IMG/VR virus record: IMGVR_UViG_3300035688_000769
Location: 1 to 38,594 of that record
Length of the DNA stretch: 38,594 bases
Strand: one strand, 5' to 3'
Source of the DNA: a virus
The position numbers and the translations under genes are program-made. The notes under the pieces were generated by a model. The model had not been told where the DNA came from. It did no database searches and was given only the letters and a program-made list of their open reading frames with translations. Below are positions 32,200 through 38,594 of this stretch, piece by piece. How positions within the stretch are numbered: the first letter of the stretch is position 1; each line of letters opens with the position of its first letter.

Positions 32200-32214
32200 G
32201 CAGGGCGGCTCCTC
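32155..32214 (+). terminator. Long hairpin over the end of the 165-aa gene, possible attenuator
   Basis: GAGGAGCCGCC (32155-32165) pairs perfectly with GGCGGCTCCTC (32204-32214). An inner TGTCC/GGACA hairpin is present and only TTCTCT follows. The weak T-run suggests partial termination or RNA processing before the ATPase gene. Confidence 0.4.
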
Positions 32215-32224
32215 TTCTCTAACA

Positions 32225-32250
32225 GCGGCAGAGCCGCAAAGGAGGTCAAA
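32225..32250 (+). promoter_or_regulatory. Hairpin plus Shine-Dalgarno element, copy 2
   Basis: GCGGC-AGA-GCCGC is followed by AAAGGAGGTCAAA and the GTG start of the ATPase gene. It is nearly identical to the element before the 77-aa gene at 397-422 on the other strand. Confidence 0.55.
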
Positions 32251-32883
32251 GTGAGGTTATATGAGAAGTATAGACCGCGTAGTTGGAACGAGGTATTGGG
32301 GCAGGATAAAGCCTTGAAGAAGATTGCAGGATGGCGCAAAACAGGGTTAGGCGGTAAAGCGGTCTGGATAACAGGACTGTCTGGGACAGGCAAGACAACT
32401 ATCGCACGACTATTGGCGGCAGAATTTGCGCCATCTTGGGATACACAGGAAATAGATGCGCAAGATTTATCGCTTGAACTATTGCGTCAACTGGAGCGCG
32501 ATTTCACATACTCCAGACCGTTCGGCAAGGGCAGGTGTATCATCGTGAACGAGGCACATAGTTTGGCAGGGCATCTTGTTAGCAGAATGTTGACTTTGAT
32601 GGAGCAAACCCCTGACTGGATGTTGTGGATTTTCACAACTACGATTGAAGGTGATGAATTGTTTGACGACAAGTTTGATGCAACTCCTTTCCTGTCAAGA
32701 TGTCTACGATTGCCTCTTTCAAGGCGGGACTTGACGGCTGCATTTGCAACAAAGTTGAAAGAGTTTGCACAGAGAGAGGGGTTTGACGGCAAACCGATAG
32801 AGGCGTATGTGGAACTCTTTAGACAGAATCGTAACAACTTCAGGGATTGCTGGCAGGCGGTAGAAAACGGTGATATGGTATAG
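32251..32883 (+). CDS. Minimal DnaX/clamp-loader-like AAA+ ATPase, 210 aa
   Basis: The GTG start follows GGAGGTCAAA. Signatures of the clamp-loader family appear in order: MRLYEKYRPRSWNEVLGQDK, Walker A GLSGTGKT (42-49), Walker B IIVNEAH (97-103), a sensor-1-like IFTTT (127-131) and the SRC motif FLSRC (148-151). The Walker B Asp is replaced by Asn, while the Glu is kept. The protein stops after the lid domain; the C-terminal oligomerisation domain of bacterial DnaX (usually over 350 aa) is missing. No phage sliding clamp or polymerase is seen, so it may act with host replication proteins. RuvB-like or other AAA+ roles remain possible. Confidence 0.8.
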   Translation: MRLYEKYRPRSWNEVLGQDKALKKIAGWRKTGLGGKAVWITGLSGTGKTTIARLLAAEFAPSWDTQEIDAQDLSLELLRQLERDFTYSRPFGKGRCIIVNEAHSLAGHLVSRMLTLMEQTPDWMLWIFTTTIEGDELFDDKFDATPFLSRCLRLPLSRRDLTAAFATKLKEFAQREGFDGKPIEAYVELFRQNRNNFRDCWQAVENGDMV

Positions 32884-32897
32884 AAAGGGAATCCAGG

Positions 32898-33158
32898 ATG
32901 AACATAACCGATGCTTTTTCAGACAACTGTATTGCGGCTTTTCTGAAAGACGATTGTGTTGGTCATCTGCGAAATGGTGAACAAAGTTTACCCTTCTGCG
33001 AAGCCAAACGATGGTTATCTATACAACGGCGAAAGGAACTGGGGGTCTCACAGTTACGCGACACAGACTTTTTGCTATTCAAGGTCATCACACTTCCGTC
33101 TGGACAGATAATCGGAGAATGTATCGGTTATTCGCGCTTCAATCCAGTGAAGGTCTAA
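32898..33158 (+). CDS. Protein of unknown function, 86 aa
   Basis: The ATG lies 15 bases after the ATPase stop with GGGAATCCAGG upstream. The protein begins MNITDAFSDNCIAAFLKDDC and has a conserved-looking CEAKRWLSIQRRKELG, then a beta segment (FLLFKVITLPSGQIIGECIG). It has four Cys but not in CxxC pairs. No family is recognised. It is co-transcribed with the ATPase. Confidence 0.6.
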   Translation: MNITDAFSDNCIAAFLKDDCVGHLRNGEQSLPFCEAKRWLSIQRRKELGVSQLRDTDFLLFKVITLPSGQIIGECIGYSRFNPVKV

Positions 33159-33175
33159 CAGAAAGGGGGTTTGAG

Positions 33176-33418
33176 ATGCCAAGTGACAAAGTTGTAAAAC
33201 AGCAAAAGAAATGTGCTTGCTGTTACGCAAAAATGCCCTTGATACGATTCAAAGTTCGCCGGGGAATGCGGGAATTGTGCCACTGGTGCATTCAAGTCAT
33301 ACTCTGGTCAAGGGATTCTGGCAAGGGGCTAACAACACAGCAAATAAGAGAATGTATAACCAAGCAGGAGGTAAAAGATGACAAAGGCGGTGCAAAAAAT
33401 GCTGGACGCTGTAATTGA
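33176..33418 (+). CDS. Zinc-binding basic protein, 80 aa
   Basis: I place the start at ATG 33176, after AAAGGGGGTTTGAG; a longer frame upstream runs back through the 86-aa gene and lacks a site. The protein begins MPSDKVVKQQKKCACCYAKM and has CACC and CHWC pairs about 27 residues apart, a likely zinc site. A basic stretch lies between them (RFKVRRGMREL), and the C-terminal part is charged. It overlaps the next gene by 41 bases. A nucleic-acid-binding role is plausible but unproven. Confidence 0.65.
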   Translation: MPSDKVVKQQKKCACCYAKMPLIRFKVRRGMRELCHWCIQVILWSRDSGKGLTTQQIRECITKQEVKDDKGGAKNAGRCN

Positions 33419-33536
33419 CAGATTGGTGGACGCGCTCTGCGACCAAGCGAGGATGTCAGACGCGGAACTGTTGAAGGTGCTGCGCGAGGCGGATAGAGAA
33501 GTCAAGCGTATCATAGATGAGTTTGTGAAGGAATAA
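33378..33536 (+). CDS. Small helical protein, 52 aa
   Basis: The ATG follows a perfect AGGAGGT with good spacing, inside the end of the 80-aa gene in another frame. The protein starts MTKAVQKMLDAVIDRLVDAL and is all helical (SDAELLKVLREADREVKRII). It ends at TAA 33534-33536, just before a strong terminator, so it is the last gene of the rightward operon. No family is recognised. Confidence 0.65.
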   Translation: MTKAVQKMLDAVIDRLVDALCDQARMSDAELLKVLREADREVKRIIDEFVKE

Positions 33537-33552
33537 CCGCGCCATAGGCGCA

Positions 33553-33587
33553 AGCCCTGATTGTTACACAACGGTCAGGGCTTTTTT
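33553..33587 (+). terminator. Strong terminator of the rightward operon
   Basis: An 8-bp stem AGCCCTGA / TCAGGGCT has an inner TTGT/ACAA pairing and is followed by TTTTTT. The other strand lacks a T-run, so it should act on rightward transcripts only. The short spacer that follows (to 33663) holds a 10-bp tandem pair, ATCGTAGAGC and ATCGTAGCGC, at 33622-33641. Confidence 0.85.
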
Positions 33588-33663
33588 GTTGGTCACCAGT
33601 CCAGTGCAGGTCTCGCCGTCAATCGTAGAGCATCGTAGCGCGATAGAAATGAGAGATTGCGCG

Positions 33664-33939
33664 TCACCCGCGTGATTCTGAGTCCATTTCACTTGTCTGC
33701 GAATCGCAACTCTGCGTCTGCGAGTCGAGGTTTCTGGTTTCAGTGCTTGACTTCGGCGGGTTCATCTTGATTATCTGAATATATCGCGCCATTAGGACTC
33801 CGCGTTCACCTTCCAATTCAGTGCGTTCCTGTGGCGAGAGTCGTTTCTTGCGCAATAGTTTCTCTATCACATCTATGCGGTCTGCTATCTTTTGTGCTTC
33901 TGATTTTGGCCAATTTTTCCAACTTATTTGCTGAGGCAT
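33664..33939 (-). CDS. Helical protein with Ser/Thr-rich tail, 91 aa
   Basis: Residues 1-60 form charged helices (KSEAQKIADRIDVIEKLLRK, then ERTELEGERGVLMARYIQI). The tail is rich in Ser, Thr and Asp and probably disordered. The ATG follows AAAGGAG, overlapping the previous stop by one base (TAATG). It is the last gene of the leftward accessory operon. No family is recognised. Confidence 0.65.
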   Translation of the reverse strand: MPQQISWKNWPKSEAQKIADRIDVIEKLLRKKRLSPQERTELEGERGVLMARYIQIIKMNPPKSSTETRNLDSQTQSCDSQTSEMDSESRG

Positions 33940-34097
33940 TACTTTTTCTCCTTTCGCTTTTTTTGAAAGCGTATTCTGAAGTGATTGAATTTCCCCCGGT
34001 TGTCATAAAACACTGCAACATCTAAGTTATTCTCATAACAAAAGTCGCCAATTTCCTGTATTATGCGCTTGAACCGCTTTCTTTGTTCTTTTGTCAT
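33939..34097 (-). CDS. Small basic protein, 52 aa
   Basis: The protein begins MTKEQRKRFKRIIQEIGDFC and ends in a Lys/Arg-rich stretch (RIRFQKKRKEKK), with a central beta-like NLDVAVFYDNRGKF. The ATG (34097-34095) overlaps the methyltransferase stop (ATGA), and its stop overlaps the next start (TAATG), so it is translationally coupled on both sides. A GGGAG site lies 9 bases upstream. Function is unknown; nucleic-acid binding is possible. Confidence 0.65.
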   Translation of the reverse strand: MTKEQRKRFKRIIQEIGDFCYENNLDVAVFYDNRGKFNHFRIRFQKKRKEKK

Positions 34098-35378
34098 TTC
34101 AATAGACTCCCCTGTTTTGCTTCCACATCACGCGCCGTTAGCCCCTGTAATGGCTCTGCGAGGCGCTTGTTTATCATAGACTCATATTCGCGGGCGATTT
34201 CTATGCCGCAATAATCGCGTCCGAGTTGCGCGGCTACAGCGAGCGTAGTTCCACTGCCACAAAAGGGGTCAAGCACCAGACACTTGCCGCTATCACCCGC
34301 GCCACACTTGCAGGTCGGCTCCCAGCCGAGAGTCTGGCTTATACGAGTTCCGTGAATATCTGTCTTGCTCAAATATGATTGTGTGCCATCTTCATCCGTT
34401 TGCCGATAATGCTTACCCCTTTCCTTTCGCGGCGTTCCCATTATACTGCTTTCAATTATCCTCTTCCACGGCGCTTTGCATTTCGGGCAGGCGCGAGGCG
34501 AACTGCCAGCCAGTATGCAGCGGCGCGGTAGTTCAGGCGGGAAGGTGGCAAAGTGCGCCTCTTTGTAGCCGCGAGTTGTCATTTCCCAAATATCAGGTAT
34601 CCACCAGACATCGCGGCGATTTTTACCCGATTCTTGAGGGCGGACAGGACGCCCTTCTCTATACATAGAAGTTGCGCCGTAGTGTTGCTGCCCATCGTGT
34701 CCACCCATTTCAATATACTTATGGCTTGATTTTCTGATTTCGGGACCACCCCAGCGATTGAGCGGCGCCATATATTTCTCCTTGATGGCTTCAGAATCAA
34801 AATAATAGTGAGCCTTCTTCGTCAGCAAAAAGATATGGTCGTAACTCTTGGTGCATCTGTCAGTGCAACTCTCTGGCATATAATTCTTTTTCGCCCATAT
34901 GATGTCTGACCGCACCCACCAGCCGTCCGCCTGAAGGGCGAGCGCAACGCGGGCAGGTATCATACAAAGATTCTTTGCGGGCAACCCAATTTTAGATTTC
35001 TTCACAGCAATTCCAGCACTTGCTGCTGATTTACGAGATTCTGAAATCCAAACTGATTTCGCTTTCGGCTCCCAGGTATTCGCATCGTGCGCCACATAAG
35101 TATCGCCCAAATTGATGAAACATATTCCGTCTTTACGCAGAACTCTTTTGACCTCGCGAAAGATTTCTACGATATGCGCCACATAAGCCTCTATGGTCGG
35201 CTCAAGCCCTAACGCGCAATGCGAACCATCTGACCAGTCAACCTTCTGCTCGCCTGCGTATTTGCGCAAGCCCCAGTCAATACGGCGGCGATGTGATGAC
35301 GCATTGAACACATTCATCTGGCATCGCCGCCAAGCCCTCCAATACGTGGCAATAGAGAACACTATTTCGCCAGGTCAT
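34094..35378 (-). pseudogene. DNA (N4-cytosine or N6-adenine) methyltransferase, frame broken after SPPY
   Basis: Type beta order: catalytic motif IV SPPY first, AdoMet motif I FCGSGTT last. The real start is ATG 35378 (AGGTGG upstream, ATGA overlap with the previous stop), reading MTWRNSVLYCHVLEGLAAMP to TSPPY. A TGA then stops the frame at 35279-35277. The rest continues in the +1 frame as DWGLRKYAG onward, through NLGDTYVAH, to LVLDPFCGSGTTLAVAAQLG, ending at 34094. Related enzymes read SPPYWGLR without interruption, so there are 4 extra bases here. Either the gene is inactivated, a +1 shift at TAT-TGA-C restores it, or the contig has an error. The N-terminal fragment alone is 33 aa. Confidence 0.8.
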
Positions 35379-35560
35379 TTCGCCACCTTTCGCTTCTTGA
35401 ACTTCACGTGTATCTCAATGCGGGAACAGGTTACAGGCGAGCAATCGTATGTTATCCACTCTCCCCATTTGCATTTCGGAGAGTATCCTCTCTTTGTCAC
35501 ACAGAACGGGCAGTTATAAGGCTTCTCCGGGTCAACACGGATAATTCTTGGGCGAGTCAT
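35375..35560 (-). CDS. Small putative zinc-binding protein, 61 aa
   Basis: The protein begins MTRPRIIRVDPEKPYNCPFC, with further Cys at KCKW, YDCS and VTCS, so a zinc site is likely. The C terminus is basic (VKFKKRKVAK). The ATG follows AAAGGAGAG; both ends overlap neighbours by ATGA. Located directly ahead of the methyltransferase, it may be a partner, but its role is unknown. Confidence 0.7.
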   Translation of the reverse strand: MTRPRIIRVDPEKPYNCPFCVTKRGYSPKCKWGEWITYDCSPVTCSRIEIHVKFKKRKVAK

Positions 35561-35838
35561 TCGAGTCTCTCCTTTTCTGACATTCCATTATAGAGAACCG
35601 TTCCCCACGGAATCCCGAATTGTTCAGAAGCGCTGACGTTATATTCAGGGTCGTATTTGGCAATAACTTTGCCCTCGTAAGTCAGAAGCAAAACTTGTTG
35701 TTGGTCGTAGTGCTTGCAACTGGTTTCTATATGCAGACGTGGAATAATGTATTCCTCATATCTCAGGCGCATCGCTTCTTCTAAATCTTTCTGCGAAATC
35801 TGTATTGTGATTCCGCGTTTGGATTGAATCACTTTCAT
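35557..35838 (-). CDS. Protein of unknown function, 93 aa
   Basis: I choose ATG 35838 over a TTG one codon earlier because AAGGAG is 5 bases from the ATG and only 2 from the TTG. The protein begins MKVIQSKRGITIQISQKDLE, with a helical segment (EEAMRLRYEEYIIPRLHIET) and a beta region (QVLLLTYEGKVIAKYDPEY). No family is recognised. It is co-transcribed with the neighbouring small genes, with an ATGA overlap downstream. Confidence 0.65.
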   Translation of the reverse strand: MKVIQSKRGITIQISQKDLEEAMRLRYEEYIIPRLHIETSCKHYDQQQVLLLTYEGKVIAKYDPEYNVSASEQFGIPWGTVLYNGMSEKERLE

Positions 35839-35850
35839 CAAGTCTCCTTT

Positions 35851-37095
35851 CTATAAACCGTCATCTTCTTTTATCGGCAAGTCAGGCTCACTTTTTGGGA
35901 AACTCTTTGTCAAGCGTTCTTCTATGTTGTCTGGGTGCCGCAGGTTTTCTTCAAGCAGTTTTTCGGCCGCTTCTAACGCCTTTGCCATTCGCGCAGTGCG
36001 AATATATTTGTGTTCACACTTTGTCGCCTCAATCAATTCCCGTAACACCGCGTCCTCATCCGGCGCAGGCTTCTCGCCTTCGTTCACAGGCTCGCAAATC
36101 CCGCCTTTACTACAAGGATGTTTGCAGAAAAAAGAAGTGTATTCGTGGACATCTCTATGTTGGCACGGCTCTCTTCTATCGCACTCTTTCGCCTTCTTGC
36201 AAATCCACATAGCAGATGGCACAAGTTCTTCACAGTGTTCCCTAACCATTTTGTCAACTTCATCCTCATAAGATTGCTGTTTGCGTTCTTCCGCCAGTTG
36301 GCAAACCGCCTTTTCAAGCGCAGATAGGAGAGGTTGCTTGTTGTAAGGCGCATTGACGGCTTCACCCCATCCGCTGCATCCGTGCAATCCGCACAATATG
36401 CAATATCTGCAAAGAAAGAGAGTATTTCCTGTTGAATGAAAAATTACACATAAGGGACAAGTGCGCGAGAATTTTCCAAGCGTCCATTTGTCGCATTCCC
36501 ATTTATTTTTCCACCACTTGAACCACGAACCCATCGCGGCGATAAGCGGCGTCAGAAGAGACTTCCAAGCAGGCGTTGCCAGAAAATCCGCCAGCCCTTG
36601 CCCAAGACTACAACGCGTCTCCCACTCTTCTAACCATTGCAATTCCTCTGCCGTTAGAAGGTTCTTCGCCTTCTGGTAGAATTCGGGCAGAACATCAATC
36701 TTTGGCACAGGGATAATTGTATACATCGGCACAAATTGCCAACCATTGTCAGCCTTCGGCGCCGGCAGAAGCGGCTTGACGCAAACTGAAATCATATCCC
36801 AGTCGCCCTTGAGGTTTGTTTTGCATCCGTCCGCACAGAGTTGTATTTCCCCCAAGCAATACAACTTGTCAAAAATCTTCCGCACATCTCCGCCCTCGCA
36901 GACCTCAAGGTCGGCGGCTTTGCGCCAGGCATTAGCAACGCTACGCTGTTCGCCCTTCACTTTTCTTATTACTCTAACGTGTCCGGAATTATCAATTTCT
37001 GCACTTATACATAACCATAGAATCCCGTCCAGACCTTTGCACCACTTCTCAAAAATATCTCCGCCCCGTGCAAACAATTCAGCAATCGTAGTCAT
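35851..37095 (-). CDS. Cys-rich protein with zinc-binding clusters, 414 aa
   Basis: I start at ATG 37095 (MTTIAELFARGGDIFEKWCK), which follows GGGAGAAGAA; an earlier in-frame ATG lies close to the end of the previous gene without a site. Cys clusters include CPLC-x13-CRYCILCGLHGCSGW (about residues 219-247), a pattern found in phage proteins of unknown function, and WICKKAKECDRREPCQHRDV followed by FCKHPCSKGGICEP (about 305-345). The C terminus is charged and helical. No enzymatic motif is recognised. It is the largest gene of the leftward accessory operon, perhaps a nucleic-acid or host-factor binding protein. Confidence 0.65.
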   Translation of the reverse strand: MTTIAELFARGGDIFEKWCKGLDGILWLCISAEIDNSGHVRVIRKVKGEQRSVANAWRKAADLEVCEGGDVRKIFDKLYCLGEIQLCADGCKTNLKGDWDMISVCVKPLLPAPKADNGWQFVPMYTIIPVPKIDVLPEFYQKAKNLLTAEELQWLEEWETRCSLGQGLADFLATPAWKSLLTPLIAAMGSWFKWWKNKWECDKWTLGKFSRTCPLCVIFHSTGNTLFLCRYCILCGLHGCSGWGEAVNAPYNKQPLLSALEKAVCQLAEERKQQSYEDEVDKMVREHCEELVPSAMWICKKAKECDRREPCQHRDVHEYTSFFCKHPCSKGGICEPVNEGEKPAPDEDAVLRELIEATKCEHKYIRTARMAKALEAAEKLLEENLRHPDNIEERLTKSFPKSEPDLPIKEDDGL

Positions 37096-37111
37096 TTCTT
37101 CTCCCTTCCAG

Positions 37112-37468
37112 TTAGTGAATTTCCACATCAATTTCTTGCTCTTTTAGTTTCGCCCCAACTATCTGCCGATGGCAGAACTCGCCCTCGTATTCCCAACACA
37201 AAAGCGTAATTTCGGGAACGCGGTAGAGAGCCTTTATCGCCGCGGCAATTTCTCCCCACTTATCGCCTATCTCACAGAGATACAATCGCGTATATTCTGT
37301 TTCTGATTCCACATAACCGCGCTTCCAAATACCAAGAAGTTTCGCGGAAGGCATTAGAACGGGTATGTCAGAAAGTTCCCGAAATGCAGGCGGCTTTGAG
37401 CGTGCAATAGAAAGTAGTAACCCGTGATGATTCTGAGGAGCAAAAAAACTCGCTGTATAGATTTTCAT
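37112..37468 (-). CDS. DUF488-like protein, 118 aa
   Basis: The C-terminal signature LLCWEYEGEFCHRQIVGAKL matches the DUF488 family pattern (LLC-x-E ... CHR). The N-terminal half (MKIYTASFFAPQNHHGLLLS, then a Leu/Lys-rich middle) is a typical lead-in. The ATG overlaps the previous stop (ATGA). The family is small, with a conserved Cys and His-Arg, and its biochemical role is unsettled. In phages it appears sporadically among accessory genes. Confidence 0.75.
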   Translation of the reverse strand: MKIYTASFFAPQNHHGLLLSIARSKPPAFRELSDIPVLMPSAKLLGIWKRGYVESETEYTRLYLCEIGDKWGEIAAAIKALYRVPEITLLCWEYEGEFCHRQIVGAKLKEQEIDVEIH

Positions 37469-37704
37469 ACCTTCTCCTTTCTCTTCACCGGCTCTGCTGC
37501 CAGAATAAGAAACTTACCGTCTGCACTATCATCCCGCAAATGATATAAGGCAATTTCCGCTAACTTGAAGATGTTTGCGAGTTCTTCTCCCATAGGTTTT
37601 TCTCCTCTCTCTGCCTTTGCTCGATATGCACCGATAGCCTTGCCAAGCCTCCGAAGTTCTGAGGGGAAAAGTATAATCATTTCCATTTTGGATGCTCCAC
37701 TCAT
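37465..37704 (-). CDS. Protein of unknown function, 79 aa
   Basis: The ATG overlaps the previous stop and follows GGGGAAGGT. The protein is helical and begins MSGASKMEMIILFPSELRRL; it contains KPMGEELANIFKLAEIALYH. An internal ATG (MEMIILFP) could also serve. There are no Cys and no membrane segments. No family is recognised. Confidence 0.6.
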   Translation of the reverse strand: MSGASKMEMIILFPSELRRLGKAIGAYRAKAERGEKPMGEELANIFKLAEIALYHLRDDSADGKFLILAAEPVKRKEKV

Positions 37705-38114
37705 ACCTTCCCCTTTCTCCCTTTCGCTATTTCCTTACGCACGTGCCAAGCGCCGGCGCGCTTCTCGCAGACTGCAAGCACCTGCGCCTCAAGTTCTGAT
37801 TCGGCTACAATACTACTAACAACTTCACCTCTATATCGCAGAGTAAATCTGTAAACGAATTCAGCACCTATTCCATAATCGGCGAGCCAGACAAATCCCA
37901 ATTCTGTGAGTCTCTGCCGCACTTCCATCGCGGCTTTGGCGTCTTGTGTAGGCTGAAAAGGATATGCCGCACTATATGCTGTTATGCCTCTGTCCTTATA
38001 CCAAAACCAAACTTCTGGTTCGTCACTATCGGGACTATGCTTATGCCAATCCATCAACTCGACCGCAATCACATTGTCAATCGCGGTCATATCTTCCTGT
38101 GTCAGTTCATTCAT
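37701..38114 (-). CDS. Phage ABA sandwich-like (Phage_ABA_S) protein, 137 aa
   Basis: The N-terminal pattern IDNVIAVELMDWHKH, followed by a Trp-rich loop, AYPFQPTQDAKAAMEVRQRL and TELGF, matches the small phage domain in which a conserved helix (VAE-x-MGW) is followed by a YST-type loop and an amphipathic helix. The C-terminal half (FVYRFTLRYRGEVVSSIVAE) is a beta sheet. The ATG lies after AAGGAG, overlapping the Ala-rich gene by ATGA. The domain is common in phage early regions and its function is unknown. Confidence 0.7.
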   Translation of the reverse strand: MNELTQEDMTAIDNVIAVELMDWHKHSPDSDEPEVWFWYKDRGITAYSAAYPFQPTQDAKAAMEVRQRLTELGFVWLADYGIGAEFVYRFTLRYRGEVVSSIVAESELEAQVLAVCEKRAGAWHVRKEIAKGRKGKV

Positions 38115-38594
38115 TCCTTCTCCTTTCCCTTCAGCGCCTCGCGCGGCTTTGGATATTCCGGGAAATACTTGCGCACAATCTTCGCTTCCCTGAGTAGCAC
38201 TGAAGCACCGGCAGCACCGGCAGCAGCATAGGCAGCACCGGCAGCATTACAGGCAGCATCGGCAGCACCGGCAGCACCGGCAGCACCGGCAGCATTACAG
38301 GCAGCATTACCGGCAGCATCGGCAGCATCGGCAGCACCGGCAGCACCGGCAGCAGCATAGGCAGCACCGGCAGCATTACAGGCAGCATTACAGGCAGCAT
38401 AGGCAGCACCGGCAGCATTACAGGCAGCAGCATAGGCAGCACCGGCAGCGGTTTTTACTTCTTTCATACTTGCCCGACCTTTTGCCCATCTTTCTGTGGT
38501 TTCTATTGCTTGCAGCGGACGTTCCTCACCTTTCGGCACATATCTCAGTGCCAATCGCGCACACTGGCAGGCTGCGAGAATCAGTTTTTTGCGG
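38111..38594 (-). CDS. Ala/Gly/Asn/Cys repeat protein, C-terminal part, enters from the right edge
   Basis: The frame is open to the right edge. The most upstream residues here (RKKLILAACQCARLALRYVP) lead into a conserved segment (ERPLQAIETTERWAKGRASM) resembling the Imm5-like class of Ala-rich proteins. Residues are then Ala-rich repeats of GAAYAA, CNAA and DAA units over about 85 residues, then a charged C terminus (LLREAKIVRKYFPEYPKPRE). An internal TTG at 38554 is not needed as start. Joined to 149-1 it gives a single protein of about 210 aa. Function is unknown; it is not known to be an immunity protein here. Confidence 0.75.
   Translation of the reverse strand, partial: RKKLILAACQCARLALRYVPKGEERPLQAIETTERWAKGRASMKEVKTAAGAAYAAACNAAGAAYAACNAACNAAGAAYAAAGAAGAADAADAAGNAACNAAGAAGAAGAADAACNAAGAAYAAAGAAGASVLLREAKIVRKYFPEYPKPREALKGKEKE
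38198..38449 (-). repeat. Tandem trinucleotide-based repeats inside the Ala-rich gene
   Basis: Units of the type GGCAGCACC, GGCAGCATTACA and GGCAGCATAGGCAGCA recur along about 250 bases. They keep the reading frame and encode Gly-Ala-Ala, Cys-Asn-Ala-Ala and Tyr-Ala-Ala blocks. Such DNA is prone to length change and assembly error. Confidence 0.85.

Noticed and set aside
35272-35282. RF2-like programmed frameshift as the firm explanation for the methyltransferase
   Set aside because: TAT to ATT slippage is unfavourable for a Tyr tRNA and there is no Shine-Dalgarno-like stimulator at the right distance, so it is kept only as one possibility.
38198-38449. CRISPR-like array
   Set aside because: The repeats are short, irregular and in frame within a gene; there are no unique spacers of constant length.
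1-38594. tRNA genes, insertion sequences, integrase or attachment sites
   Set aside because: I looked on both strands, mainly in the gene-free stretches, and found no cloverleaf, transposase, recombinase or flanking repeats I could support.

Overview
The window looks like a complete genome of a tailed bacterial virus, cut at an arbitrary point of a circular or circularly permuted molecule. The evidence is a full virion and packaging set on one strand: terminase small and large subunits, portal, scaffold, major capsid, probable head decoration, head-tail adaptor, tail nozzle, internal or ejected proteins and fibre-like proteins. The two contig ends also join into one open reading frame: the gene leaving the left edge at base 1 continues in frame, without a stop, into the gene entering at base 38594. 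There is no recognisable tape measure, tail tube or sheath, but there is a nozzle-like protein and a giant internal protein. I therefore infer a short-tailed (podovirus-like) particle. The host is a bacterium (clear Shine-Dalgarno sites and sigma70-type promoters), but I cannot name it.

Layout. (1) A control region at about 593-1609 holds a leftward promoter, a compact structured leader RNA, and three consecutive rightward promoter / short RNA / terminator units. (2) A leftward operon starts at about 728, passes base 1, re-enters at 38594 and ends at 33664. It carries a 35-aa leader ORF, small zinc-ribbon proteins, an Ala-rich repeat protein across the contig join, a Phage_ABA_S-like protein, a DUF488-like protein, a Cys-rich 414-aa protein, a frameshifted DNA methyltransferase and small basic proteins. 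(3) A rightward operon spans 29862-33536 and ends at a strong terminator. It carries small genes, a 1-kb gene-free region with iteron-like repeats and AT-rich DNA (candidate origin), and a minimal DnaX-like AAA+ ATPase. (4) The leftward late operon runs from 29677 to 1610 and ends at a terminator at 1534-1588. Its order is small membrane protein, TerS, TerL, portal, basic protein, zinc ribbon, scaffold, capsid, decoration, adaptor, fibre-like protein, coiled coil, nozzle (split), internal proteins, two tail-fibre-like proteins, coiled coil, zinc ribbon, XhlA-like holin, membrane protein.

Points that stand out: the nozzle gene is split by one in-frame TAA; the methyltransferase is broken exactly after its catalytic SPPY by a TGA-C and a +1 shift; three short RNA cassettes are repeated in tandem; a three-way-junction leader has a G-U pair that fits only one strand; a hairpin plus ribosome-binding element is nearly identical in front of two unrelated genes; and two small beta modules recur across several virion genes. 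I recognise no DNA polymerase, primase, helicase, RNA polymerase, integrase or endolysin, so replication probably relies mostly on the host. All functional calls come from reading motifs and gene order; no database search was run.
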